Shown one piece after another: positions 1-9,331 of a stretch of 64,000 nucleotides of DNA. The stretch covers positions 62,001 to 126,000 of the forward strand of contig JACGCM010002202.1 in the NCBI GenBank assembly GCA_014058105.1, given 5' to 3'. The notes beneath the pieces are model-generated. The model was given only the letters and a program-made list of their open reading frames with translations. It made no database searches and was not told the origin of the DNA. A program made the translations under genes and the position numbers. The stretch comes from Kingdonia uniflora (lineage: Eukaryota; Streptophyta; Magnoliopsida; Ranunculales; Circaeasteraceae). Numbering within the stretch: position 1 is the stretch's first letter; the number at the start of each line of letters is the position of its first letter.

Positions 1-2
1 AA

Positions 3-1012
3 ATGCCAGGTATTGATCCCAATCTAGCTTCCCACAAGCTCAATTTAAAGGATAAAGTCGAAGCCGTCAAATAGAAGCAAAGGACTTTAACACCGAGACT
101 CCGAGAAGAAATAAATAAAGAGATCGACAAACTCATTGAAGTTGGCTTCATCAGAAATGCCAACTACCCAGAATGAATCTCGAACATTGTAGCTGTCCCA
201 AAGAAGAACAGCAAGATCAGGGTATGCGTGGATTTCATGGACTTCAACAAGCATACTCTAAATGACAGCTTTCCACTTCCTATCATCAACCATCGGCTCG
301 ATTCTATTGCAGGACACAAACTCTTGTCCATGATGGATGCCACATCAGGATATAATCAGATACCTATGCTACCTGATGACCAAGAGAAAACAACTTTCAT
401 TACAAAACATGGATTATACTGTTATAAGGTCATGCCTTTCGGTCTCAAGAATGCTGGAGCCACTTATCAACGTTTGATGACACAAATGTTCAAAGATCAC
501 CTCGGAAAAATGATGGAAGTCTACATTAATGATATGTTGTGTAAAAGTCTTAAAAAGGATAACCATATTACAGACTTGCGCATCGCTTTCGAAATTCCCC
601 GTCTCTACAAGATGAGGCTCAACCCTGAATAATACCAATTTGGAGTCCAGTCAGGAAAATTCTTGGGACATTTAATCAGTAAGAGAGGTATAAAAGCTGA
701 TCCAGATCGTATTCGCGCTTTATTGTCTATGCCTTCGCCGAAAATAAAGAAAAACGTATAAAAGTTGGCATACGAGATTGCCGTAATAAATCGTTTTGTG
801 TCAAAATCTTAAGATTGATGTCGATGGTTATTCAACCCTTTACGTGAAGGGACAACAAAAAAAGAGTCTAAAAAGGATCATGAGATCGAGTGAACAACAA
901 AATGTGAAGCAGCTTTTCAGGAGCTCAAACTTTACTTAGGATCACCGCCAGTGATGAGTACACCTAACGAAGGGGAAAAACTCACAATAATTATTTAAGA
1001 CTTGGCCTTTAC
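3..1012 (+). pseudogene. Ty3/gypsy retrotransposon pol (reverse transcriptase) relic
   Basis: One frame, with interruptions, encodes the start of a Ty3/gypsy reverse transcriptase. The N-terminal MPGIDPNLASHKLN block resembles Tat/Ogre-type elements. The palm follows (VDFMDFNKHTLNDSFPLP, MMDATSGYNQI, KVMPFGLKNAGATYQRL) and then the start of the connection region (GKFLGHLISKRGIKADP). The element is dead: in-frame stops lie near 72, 174 and 630 and are frequent after 760, and the catalytic YVDD motif reads YIND, losing an aspartate. No LTR, integrase or gag is seen, and the left end runs off the window. The family call is firm; the lineage is an inference. Confidence 0.85.
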
Positions 1013-1196
1013 ACCAAATATCCAAATTGAATCATTTAAGACTATAGAGTATTGGATAATGTATCTTTATTTAATGAAGTATTTAGCTTTTATGTAACTA
1101 GCCCAAATACTATCCTTTTAAACTATATCCCATGCTCACTTCATCAATATTACTTCGTTAATATCGCCTAGCTTCCTAAGCCTCAACCCTCCTTTA

Positions 1197-1739
1197 GAGC
1201 ATCCACAACAGCTAGGTGGATTCTGACATGGTAGGGTGAATTTTTTTCCACCCTCAAATCCACCCCAAATGGTTCCTAGCAGCTAGGTGAATCGGTGACT
1301 TGGCAAAATAAAATCTACCCTGAGGGTGGATTCTCTACCCTCTGGGTGAATTTTGGGTGAATTCATGCCGCGCGGTTCAGAAGGGCGCGAAGTCAATGAG
1401 CTAGCAAGATTATAACACGTGTCAACAATCCAGTGGCTCCCATTGTGCACACTTCAGAATTGAGCGTAGACACGTGTCAACAATCTAGTGGCTCCCATTG
1501 CGCGCACTTCAAAACTGCGCGTAGACACAACGTTCAAGATTAAAACACACGTCATTTTCTTATTGGCATGAACTTGCCGTACGGTTTAGAAGTGTGTTGA
1601 GAGTTGGAAGGCTGAGATGTTGCCACATGGACATATCTGGAACGTTGGTTCTTGCGCACAGTTCAGAACTGCGTTTAGCAAATTCACCTTGTGGGTGGAT
1701 TTGGGGTGAATTCGATTCACCCAACTTCTCTGGATGCTC
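1197..1739. mobile_element. MITE-like element with GAGCATCC termini
   Basis: The segment opens with GAGCATCCACAACAG and closes with the inverted counterpart TGGATGCTC. Both sub-ends carry imperfect inverted copies of a GGTGGATT/GGTGAATT-rich sequence. Inside lies a 55-bp tandem duplication (1415-1469 and 1470-1524), each copy starting with the palindrome ACACGTGT. I see no coding sequence and no clear target-site duplication (TTA on the left, AGA on the right). The ends resemble those of the Harbinger element at 36123, so a PIF/Harbinger-derived MITE is likely but unproved. The right end lies about 140 bp before the PPR start codon. Confidence 0.55.
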
Positions 1740-1880
1740 AGAGGTTGGCTTACAACACTTATCTTTTTTATCCCCACTCCATCTAAAATTTATAATAATA
1801 GCCTCCCCTTGTAAAATTGAAGAATACGGGAAACTGAAAACCATCTTCTTTGCGCTAATTCCACAAAACAACGAACTTTG

Positions 1881-3800
1881 ATGACACAGTTTCTTGTCAA
1901 CCACACTGGTCTTAAACCCAAAACCCTACATCTCTTAATCACTCCTCAATGCCTCATCCGTCATTATCACAACCTCTCCACTTCTCTCCCTCTCTTACTA
2001 TCGAAACCCATCAACAACACCCAACACTTCAATCAAATCCTCTCTCAAACCATCACTGCAGGTCTCTTCTTAGACCTCTTTGTATCAAGCAAACTATTGC
2101 TTTCTCTCTCATCAATCTCATCAAACTCATCCAATCTATGTTTCTTTCATACCCTCTTCTCTCAAATCCAAAACCCAAACATATTTGCTTGGAATTTCAT
2201 GGTTAGAGCTTATGCTCGTAGTTCTTCACCCAAAGAGTCTATCTTTATTTATAATGCCATGAGGAGAAATGGGGTTTCGCCGGATAACTATACGCTCCCA
2301 GTTGTGCTTAAAGCTTGCAGTAGGATGTTGTGTGCGAGAAAGGGGAAGGAGATTCATGGGGTGAGTTTTAAATTTGGGTTTGAATTTGATGCATTTGTGC
2401 AGAATTCGCTTATATCAATGTACTTTGTTTGCGGTATGGTGGAAAATGCGCGTAAAGTTTTTAACTTGATCCCGGATTTTGTTAGAGATGTTGTGTCATG
2501 GAATAGTATGATATCTGGGTATTTGCAGAGTGGGTTTTGTCTTGAAGCATTGGAAATGTTTGGGTGTATGTGTGTTGAGAAATCAGTGAGTCCGAATAAT
2601 GTGACTGTCGTGGGAGCTGTGAATGCTTGCGCTAAGATGGGGAATATTGTTTTGGGAAAGATGATTCATGGGTTTGTTGTTGCTAGTGGGTTTGTTGTTC
2701 TAGATGTTTATTTAGGTTCCTCTTTGATTGATATGTATGCGAAGTGTGGGTTTATAGAGGATTCTAGGAATGTTTTTGATGGAATGTTCGAGAGGAATGC
2801 TGTTTGTTGGACTGCAATGATTGCGGGTTATACCCACTTGGGTTTGTTTAAGGAGGCGATTGAGTTGTTTAGAGAAATGCAACTTGTTGGTGTTAAAGCA
2901 ATGGATGCTACAGTGGCCTGTGTTGCTTCTGCATGTGGCAATTTAGGCGTGTTGGATCAAGGGAGGTGGGTACATGCTTATTGCGACAGGATCGAGATCG
3001 GCATGAATCTCAACGTGAAGAATGCTTTGATTGATATGTACTCAAAGTGTGGAGATATTAACAAGGCTCTTGAGATATTTAATGAGTTGGTTCAGAAAGA
3101 TGTATTCTCATGGTCTGTGATGATAAACGGTCTCGCCGTGAATGGAAATTCTGATAAAGCATTGGATTTGTTTTCGCATATGGAAAGTTTAGGTGGCGTT
3201 AGACCAAATGAGGTCACATTTCTTGGGCTTTTATCTGCTTGTAGTCACGGTGGATTTGTAGATAAGGGGTTTTACTACTTGAATTCCATGACTAAAACCT
3301 ATAACCTCACTCCTCGCATCGAACACTATAGTTGCATGATTGATCTTCTCGGACGTGCAAACCTTTTGATTGAGGCAGAGAAGTTTCTCAGAGCGATGCC
3401 TATGGAACCCGATGCAGCTATTTGGCGGTCATTGCTATTTTCATCTACAAATAATAGAAATGTTGAGCTGGCAGAATATGCGGCAAAACAGATTCTTGAC
3501 TTGGAGCCAAGAAAGTGTGGGGGGCACGTTCTGTTGTCAAATACTTATGCTGCAGCTTCGAGATGGAATGATGTGAAGAGGGTCAGGAGAAATATGGGCG
3601 TCTGTGAGATTCGCAAGCAGCCAGGCTGTTCCTTTGTTGAAATAGATGGGGATGTTCACGAATTTTTTGTTTCGGATACTTCCCACCCTCAAACTCATAT
3701 GATATATGAGACAGTTTTCGGGATATATCGTTTTTTGCAATCTGAAAGATATGTTATGGATGCTCTTGATTGTTTTGAAAGTGCTACTACACAAGACTAA
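1881..3800 (+). CDS. Pentatricopeptide repeat protein, PLS class, E/E+ subgroup
   Basis: This single-exon gene encodes 639 aa. Tandem PPR motifs run from about residue 100 to 480, with repeats such as DVVSWNSMISGY, NALIDMYSKCGDI and PNEVTFLGLLSACSH. The E and E+ motifs follow (AAIWRSLLFSS, LLSNTYAAASRWNDV, KQPGCSFVEIDGDVHEFF, DTSHPQ). The protein ends without a DYW deaminase domain. Proteins of this family bind single-stranded organellar RNA and usually specify C-to-U editing sites in mitochondria or chloroplasts, recruiting a DYW partner in trans when they lack that domain. The Ser/Leu-rich N-terminus fits an organelle transit peptide. I chose the ATG at 1881; the TTG three bases upstream is not a plausible plant start. 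The frame is fully open, so the gene is probably functional. Its RNA target cannot be read from the sequence. Confidence 0.92.
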   Translation: MTQFLVNHTGLKPKTLHLLITPQCLIRHYHNLSTSLPLLLSKPINNTQHFNQILSQTITAGLFLDLFVSSKLLLSLSSISSNSSNLCFFHTLFSQIQNPNIFAWNFMVRAYARSSSPKESIFIYNAMRRNGVSPDNYTLPVVLKACSRMLCARKGKEIHGVSFKFGFEFDAFVQNSLISMYFVCGMVENARKVFNLIPDFVRDVVSWNSMISGYLQSGFCLEALEMFGCMCVEKSVSPNNVTVVGAVNACAKMGNIVLGKMIHGFVVASGFVVLDVYLGSSLIDMYAKCGFIEDSRNVFDGMFERNAVCWTAMIAGYTHLGLFKEAIELFREMQLVGVKAMDATVACVASACGNLGVLDQGRWVHAYCDRIEIGMNLNVKNALIDMYSKCGDINKALEIFNELVQKDVFSWSVMINGLAVNGNSDKALDLFSHMESLGGVRPNEVTFLGLLSACSHGGFVDKGFYYLNSMTKTYNLTPRIEHYSCMIDLLGRANLLIEAEKFLRAMPMEPDAAIWRSLLFSSTNNRNVELAEYAAKQILDLEPRKCGGHVLLSNTYAAASRWNDVKRVRRNMGVCEIRKQPGCSFVEIDGDVHEFFVSDTSHPQTHMIYETVFGIYRFLQSERYVMDALDCFESATTQD

Positions 3801-4289
3801 TGGAACTTATATTCTCATTCGTGGACGAGAATGACCAGATACTGCAACTTCTAGAGATTTAGTCAGCAACATAAACGCCACCTCATTTCCAGGAAATGAT
3901 CCATGTTTTGGACGTGTCTAACATCTGAACAAACTTGGAGAAAGACAGTGGACGAATTCTTAGCACTGATTGATAGTTACCAATAATTTCATTCATATGG
4001 GGTCCAAAACTTTGTTGATTGGTTAGCAGTTCCTAATTATGCCCATAATTGGAAGGGGCAGAGGGTCTTATTGAAAAGAATAAGCGTATTATTTTAGTTA
4101 TTCTAATCAGAAATGAGAAGAAGGGAAGAGGCAAAGGACTATTTTCATGAAAGTTGGCTCTCTGAAGACGATTGTGTTAAAATGGACTGATTACACCATG
4201 GGATGCTACGTTAGTGGTGTGACATTATCAAATATCACAAAAAGTCTTTCATATGGCCTTGTGTATAACATGCAGCTGTTATCTCTAAA
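3801..4289. other. Intergenic sequence 3' of the PPR gene
   Basis: This stretch should hold the PPR 3' UTR and terminator. I see no open reading frame, repeat or recognisable element in it. Confidence 0.4.
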
Positions 4290-4800
4290 CCCACAGAGAA
4301 TGGCTGATTGGGAATGGCACTAACATTGACTTCTGGAAATATACTTGTGCCACAGAGATCCCTCTCAGAGAATATATAGATATGCCGACACATTTGTGGG
4401 GGAAATGCACAGCTAAGTTGATAGATTTTATCAACAATTCAAGCTGGGATGTTCCTAAGCATTAATCTTGAGAAATACCTTGCAATCCTCACAAACAACA
4501 TTCGGAAGAGTGATTTCCATGGCTCCTTTTCTGTTAAAACTGCCCTTGATACAATAAGAATAAAAGATGAAGAGTATGCTTGGTGGTGCATAAAATACTG
4601 CCCCTGGATTCAATGGTGAAGAAGAAGGGTATCACTCTCTCTTCTGTCTGCTCTTTGTGCTATAAGAATAAGGAAATTGAACAGCATTTGTTCCTTCAAT
4701 GCCCCACTGCTACAGCCCTCTGGCAGTGGGCTACTAGTATCTGCAATTTCACTCCCATTGCAGGTGCAGGTAACTTTTAATATGTCCTTGAGCGAAACAA
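4290..4800 (+). pseudogene. LINE (non-LTR retrotransposon) RT 3' fragment
   Basis: Two short frames match the C-terminal part of plant LINE reverse transcriptases. The first (about 4299-4460) reads GNGTNIDFWKYTCATEIPLR and SWDVP, the linker after the RT domain. The second (4580-4780) is a reverse-transcriptase zinc-binding domain with SVCSLCYKNKEIEQHLFLQC, keeping the CxxC and HLFLQC ligands. Stops and a frameshift separate them. RT core, endonuclease and RNase H are missing, so this is a dead fragment. Confidence 0.7.
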
Positions 4801-5058
4801 AGCAAGCAGCCTTTACCTTAATGATCTGTGGGTTACCACAGTTTTTTTTTCTATTTGCAGCAATATTTGGAACTCCAGAAACAAGTATATATCCAAGAAC
4901 ACAAAACCTTCTTTACAGACCATGAAGATTGTCGTCCTTACAGATTTATTGAATTTAATCTGATGGAATACCCTTTTATCTCTTACATCATGTAGGTTTT
5001 AGTAATTTTTATGCCGCGGTATGTATGTGGTGATTGTTTTTCCTCACGATTTTTGTAT

Positions 5059-5131
5059 GAATCCATTAGCTTAAAATGGAAAGAGCGCTCAACTTTTTGA
5101 GAAGATGGTGGTTCAATTCCACCTGGATTCA
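5059..5131 (+). tRNA. tRNA-like sequence, probable tRNA-Lys pseudogene
   Basis: A perfect 7-bp acceptor stem pairs GAATCCA (5059-5065) with TGGATTC (5124-5130). Immediately inside it is a perfect 5-bp T-stem GGTGG/CCACC with the 7-base loop TTCAATT (5107-5123). A weak D-arm (GCTT with GAGC) sits at 5069-5086. The anticodon region (5088-5104) contains TTTTT but its stem pairs poorly, and the molecule is a few bases short. No CCA is encoded. The paired ends and T-arm are unlikely by chance. The poor anticodon arm suggests a pseudogene or a tRNA-derived relic. Confidence 0.35.
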
Positions 5132-5412
5132 AATCGTTATGGTTGTTCAGTAACTTTTGGTCAACTTTCTACTGTTGATCTACATATCGTGTCTATGCAA
5201 CAAGTTGTAGTTGCAATCTTGCATGATCTGGTAAGCTTTTATTTTCACTCCATGATTGTGTAACTGTTAAGTTTGCAAAGGGTGGTTGAAACACAACGGA
5301 TATTTGACATTTATTCATAGCATATCTCATAAACTCGTTTAATATACGAGCACAGCTACAAAGATTGCACCTCTATTAAGTTAACTTATTCGCATTATGG
5401 GCGTAAAGATCA

Positions 5413-5975
5413 TCATGGACATTCTCCATCAAATAAAGCGGGATTAATAAACTTAATTTCATTACTAACAATGAAATCAAATGTTCTGCTATTTTGAGGA
5501 ACCCCCTCGCCCTTAGTAGTAACTGTGATGTTGTTTAAATACCAATGCGGCTTCAACTCTCCTTTCTTTCCTTTTATCGTAATCCCACAGAAACCTCTTT
5601 CCAAACAAGGCACACGAGTTACGAATCTATCTTTTGAGTAGGCTAAGAAGTATGTGTGGTTGCTGCTCATAGTGCCCCATCTCTTCACGACATTACTAGT
5701 GCTGATTTTTTCACCATGCCATGCTTCTAACATCACCGAAAGCTTGTCTGAGGGTCCTCTAGTTCGGCCCGTACTCACCACCATTTCATACTCGCATATC
5801 TTAACCTGTCAGCAATACGAGTGTTCATATAGTTAGATACATTTCTTACAATGGCTATAGCAACATCTAAAAATACAAAGCATGGCCTAAAGGGAAGTCT
5901 TACCACTTGCGCTTTGAATGTGGATACGGTCACAGCAAAAACCAGGAAGACCAGGAGAAGAGTGACTTTTGTCAT
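5413..5975 (-). CDS. Secreted PLAT/LH2-domain protein
   Basis: This is a two-exon gene. Exon 1 is 5975-5904 and exon 2 is 5805-5413, with a GT-AG intron between them, giving 154 aa. Residues 1 to about 23 form a hydrophobic signal peptide (MTKVTLLLVFLVFAVTVSTF). The rest matches the plant-stress PLAT domain: the opening strand CEYEMVVSTGRTRGPSDKLS, the KRWGTMSSNHTYF segment corresponding to the usual WG...DYFE, VPCLERGFCGITIKG, then PHWYLNNITVTTKG. Small PLAT proteins of this type act at the ER or cell surface, are linked to stress tolerance, and resemble the lipid- or protein-binding beta-sandwich of lipoxygenases without the catalytic part. A TATA box lies 57-65 bp upstream of the ATG. The frame is intact. 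The fit is by motif only and the substrate is unknown. Confidence 0.7.
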
Positions 5976-6031
5976 TGCTTAAAGGACTTAGCAAATGAAG
6001 TTATGAGTTGTAAGAGAAGAGCCAAGAGAGC

Positions 6032-6040
6032 AATTTATAA
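6032..6040 (-). promoter_or_regulatory. TATA box of the PLAT-domain gene
   Basis: On the minus strand this reads TTATAAATT, 57 bp upstream of the ATG at 5975. That is the right place for a plant core promoter with a short 5' UTR. It is a pattern call only. Confidence 0.45.
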
Positions 6041-6579
6041 GCTGCATTGAGGCCTTGGTAGAACATTGTTTTTTCGATTTTTCATTGTGTGCTTGACTTA
6101 TCTTAAACATTTGTGGTGTTTGACAGTAAAGGTCTGCCCCATTGGCCAGCTGCCCATGCTATAACAAAGCACCTGTAATCAATAGCGCCACCTGAGGTGG
6201 TCATTTTGCTTCTTTGTACTTTAGACTTAATAGAGGCTAATGTACCAAGCCAAGAAAAATTAATTACACATGTAGCTGGAGATTCATTGATTGAAAAGAA
6301 GAAAAGTAAACTTGGGAGTAATGTAAAAAACAAGTTACATCGCTTGAAAGTGACCCAAACAGAGCCTTTCTCAGTGCAACAGCACTCATACATGTTTGTG
6401 AGCTCATTAAGAAACGGATCTAGCTGTAAGAGAACCTGATGAAATAAATGAAAGAAGAATCCCCGTTAGTTTGTTAAAAGTTTTTTTTGGAATTTATCCT
6501 AACCCAGCCAAATAAAATAAATTACACACAAACAAGAAAAGCGGGGAGTGAAGGAAGAGGAAGGTCGGCAAAAAACAAA
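6041..6579. other. Promoter-side intergenic DNA
   Basis: Short frames on both strands match nothing I recognise and overlap each other. This is probably the upstream region of the PLAT gene. Confidence 0.3.
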
Positions 6580-6661
6580 GACAAAAAGTCTCTGTAACGT
6601 ACAGGAAGATGATTTGGTCAGACAAAAAGTCTCTGTAACGTACAAGAAGATGATTTGGTCA
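6580..6661. repeat. 41-bp tandem duplication
   Basis: Two adjacent 41-bp copies (6580-6620 and 6621-6661) begin with GACAAAAAGTCTCTG and differ at one base. The near-identity points to a recent local duplication. Confidence 0.85.
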
Positions 6662-6780
6662 AAAACTATTGTTGTTGTTTTTTTGGTTTTTTTCGGATTT
6701 TACAAATAAGATTTAACATTTTGATTTTGGAAGATGTTTTAGCAGGAAATTTGGCAGTTGTTTCAGTGTAGTTTTTATTA

Positions 6781-7554
6781 GAGCATCTCCTAAAGTACCT
6801 TGGTTAAAAAAAAAAAAAACACCAATTTCATCCAATAGTACCTTACTTATTCTTTTAACGGGAGCCTAACTGTTAGGCGACTATTTCATTATTTTTTTCA
6901 TCAGACTCCTAAATGTTAGGTGTCAACCTTATTTTTTGAGTCGAAAAACCAAGTCAGTGTGGTGCTGTCGGAGCTTGAAAATCCTACGTGACGCCTTGGA
7001 AAGCAAGTCAGTGAGGCACTTTTAGAACTGGAGGTTCCATCTCAAAATTAACCAATTGGCAATGAGATGAGTAGCCCCAGGATGACCTTATATTTCGAGT
7101 TCCAAGGCTCTGTCTGCCCGATGTGGGACTATATATCTCAATAGTTTTCGTACATTAATTCACGGGTCAAGTGATTTGTGGGGGTAACGACAAATATGTG
7201 GAAAATCGAGGAGAAAAGCGAATTTAAAATTTGTAGTCGACTCCTCAAATATTAGCCACCAAATTTGGCTTTATTGGCTAATAAAAGTCAAATATTTTTT
7301 TTTAATACATCCGACTCTTCAAGAAGAACTCGTCAAATGCCGCATGCCAACTTTTCCATAAAATCTTTAATTTTCGGGTAGATTTTGTTTCATTAAATTT
7401 GGTTTGAAGAGTGAAAAAAAAGTCAAATTTGATGAATAAATATGACTTTAGGCAATTTAACTTTAATTTGGAGTGTCGAATATATGTGTTGTATAGAGAT
7501 TTGGCTCTCCAAATATTACTTTAAGCCAATCTAGAGAGTCGACTACAGATGCTC
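6781..7554. mobile_element. Possible GAGCATCT-ended MITE or nested MITEs
   Basis: The segment starts GAGCATCTCC and ends CAGATGCTC, flanked by TTA on the left and TAA on the right. Inside, TGTAGTCGACTC near 7231 is repeated in inverted orientation at the right end (7535-7548), so a smaller inverted-repeat element of about 320 bp may be nested at 7228-7554. No coding sequence is present. Terminal identity beyond eight bases is poor, so the boundaries are uncertain. Confidence 0.35.
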
Positions 7555-7655
7555 TAAATGCTAAAAAAAATAACATGTAAGATAAAAAATGGGTTATTAG
7601 GTTATCTTTGCAAGTACATATTTATGATTTAATTCTTAGTGTTAAGAACTAGTAC

Positions 7656-7746
7656 TACCCGTGGCTCGCCACGACAATAACGTCGATGCGCCTTCGACGC
7701 TACCCGTGACCAAGTCACGACAACAACGTCGACATGCCTTAAGCTC
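7656..7746. repeat. Tandem 45-bp units rich in hairpins
   Basis: Two units (7656-7700 and 7701-7746) both begin TACCCGTG. Each contains short perfect inverted repeats, including GTGG-CTCG-CCAC, CGTCGA...TCGACG and CGTGAC-CAA-GTCACG. The stretch is more GC-rich than its surroundings. No coding sense is visible. Confidence 0.6.
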
Positions 7747-7866
7747 TATTTATATTGCCGAGCACGTGTCTTCGGCACTACAATGATACAAAAATAAGTA
7801 GTATTATGAAATCCTGAATGAGGAATCCAATATATATACCGCTATACCATTTTATTCCCTCTTTTA

Positions 7867-9331
7867 TGTTAAGGGTGAACTCGAACTATGTTGGTCGGAG
7901 CTCTGTGGAGCTCAAGGAACGAGCTCAGAATTTGTTATGCTTGTCGAAGCTCATTGGAGCTCGTGGAGCGAGCAAGGATCGAAGTCGGAGTGAAACAGAT
8001 TGAAAATGAAATTTGCAATGTTCAGATTCGAACTGGTTTTGGTACCTGGAATTCGAACTGATCAAGTTACCTGAAGATTCGAGCTGGTTATGTTAACTGA
8101 AGACTCGAACTGGTAAAGTTTCATGAAGACTCGAACTGGTTTTGTGCGAACTGCTAAAGGAGGATTCAAAGTTCGTCTGATAAGACAGATCACCAGCTCA
8201 CTGAACAAGACTGCGGAGTTGTTAGACCTTACAACTACAGCAGTGTCAGAGCATGGCGTCAACACCAACTCCAGGATATCTGGAGAGTAGGTCTGAGTCA
8301 TTCTGGTACGTAGAAGTTCGCCTCGAGATTTGTACTACTTGTAATTTAGTTCTCTAATATATAAAGATAACCTAGGTTATTTTGATAGCCATCTTGATGT
8401 GAGTTTAATCTTAGAGAGGCTAGGGATTGAGAGACTCTATTAAAGCTTCGAGGAAGCTTGAGAGATCGTTTGTAACCTATTTGATTATAGTGGATTGTTC
8501 GCTGGAGTGGTTTTTATCCGTAAGGATTTTCCACTTTCTTCATCCGGGTAAATTACAGTGTTTTCGATTTCGAATCTTTCTGGCATTTCTATTTTTCATT
8601 CTTGAGCGTGGAGGATTGGGATTAGCTACCCCTGTGATTATCCAACAATTGGTATCAGAGCCAGGTTACAGGGCTTGTGTGCTGAAGAACGATGGTCGAT
8701 CAGGAGAAATTGAAGATTACTAAATTTAATGGATCGAATTTTGGATTGTGGAAGATACAGATAGAGGATTATCTCTATCAGAAGGATCTTGATTTACCAC
8801 TAGGTGGGATTAAGATGAAGCTGACAGATCATGACGATGCTAAGTGGGCGCGATTGAATCGCAAAGCGCTTGGAACCGTAAGGTTAGCACTGTTATCTCA
8901 AATCTTACCCATGATCTCCAAAGTCTACGAAGGAATTGATGGAGACTTTGTCCTCTATGTACTCGGAACCGTCCGGGGCAAATAAGGTACATCTTTTGCG
9001 TCGTTTGTTTACCTTAAAGATGAAGGATAATGGTAGTGTGCAAGCTCACATCAGTGAGTTTAATACCATTCAAGCTGAATTGGAATCTGTTTAAATCATG
9101 TTTACTGAGGAGGTGAGAGCGTGGGCTCTTCTAGGGCAGATGCCTGAGAGCTGGGAAGGGTTCATTACAGCTGTGAGTAACTCATCGGGGAAGGAAGACA
9201 TTAAATTTGACACTATAGTCTCTTTGATTATGAGTGAAGAGAATAGACGTAAATCAGCAACACCCTCTTCGACGTCAAGCGGCAGTGCATTGAACGTTGA
9301 GGAAAAAGGGAGGTCCTACAAACAAGACTAA
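7867..9331 (+). mobile_element. Truncated Ty1/copia retrotransposon: 5' LTR, PBS and gag
   Basis: The apparent 5' LTR runs 7867-8647 (starting TGTTAAGG, ending CCAACA). Three bases on is a primer-binding site TGGTATCAGAGCC (8650-8662) complementary to initiator tRNA-Met, typical of plant copia elements. A gag frame starts 30 bp later. The LTR carries about five degenerate copies of a phrase ending CTCGAACTGGT between 8025 and 8145. No pol and no 3' LTR are found before the sequence becomes unrecognisable at 9331, so the element is 3'-truncated or deleted. Confidence 0.75.
8692..9331 (+). pseudogene. Copia gag (UBN2/DUF4219 type), broken
   Basis: The frame opens at the ATG at 8692 and reads ITKFNGSNFGLWKIQIEDYL, then AKWARLNRKALGTVRLAL, the standard start of copia gag. 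The frame is lost near 8950 by a shift and resumes in another (NKVHLLRRLFTLKMKDNGSV). It meets a stop at about 9092 and continues to 9331 (AWALLGQMPESWEGF, AVSNSSGKEDIKFDTIVSLI). The CCHC zinc knuckle is absent. Gag would package the element RNA, but this copy cannot be functional. Confidence 0.85.

Noticed and set aside
1878..1880. TTG as start of the PPR gene
   Set aside because: An ATG follows directly at 1881; TTG initiation is not expected in plants.
7656..7746. Helitron terminus
   Set aside because: No TC start or CTRR end with a single 3' hairpin could be defined.
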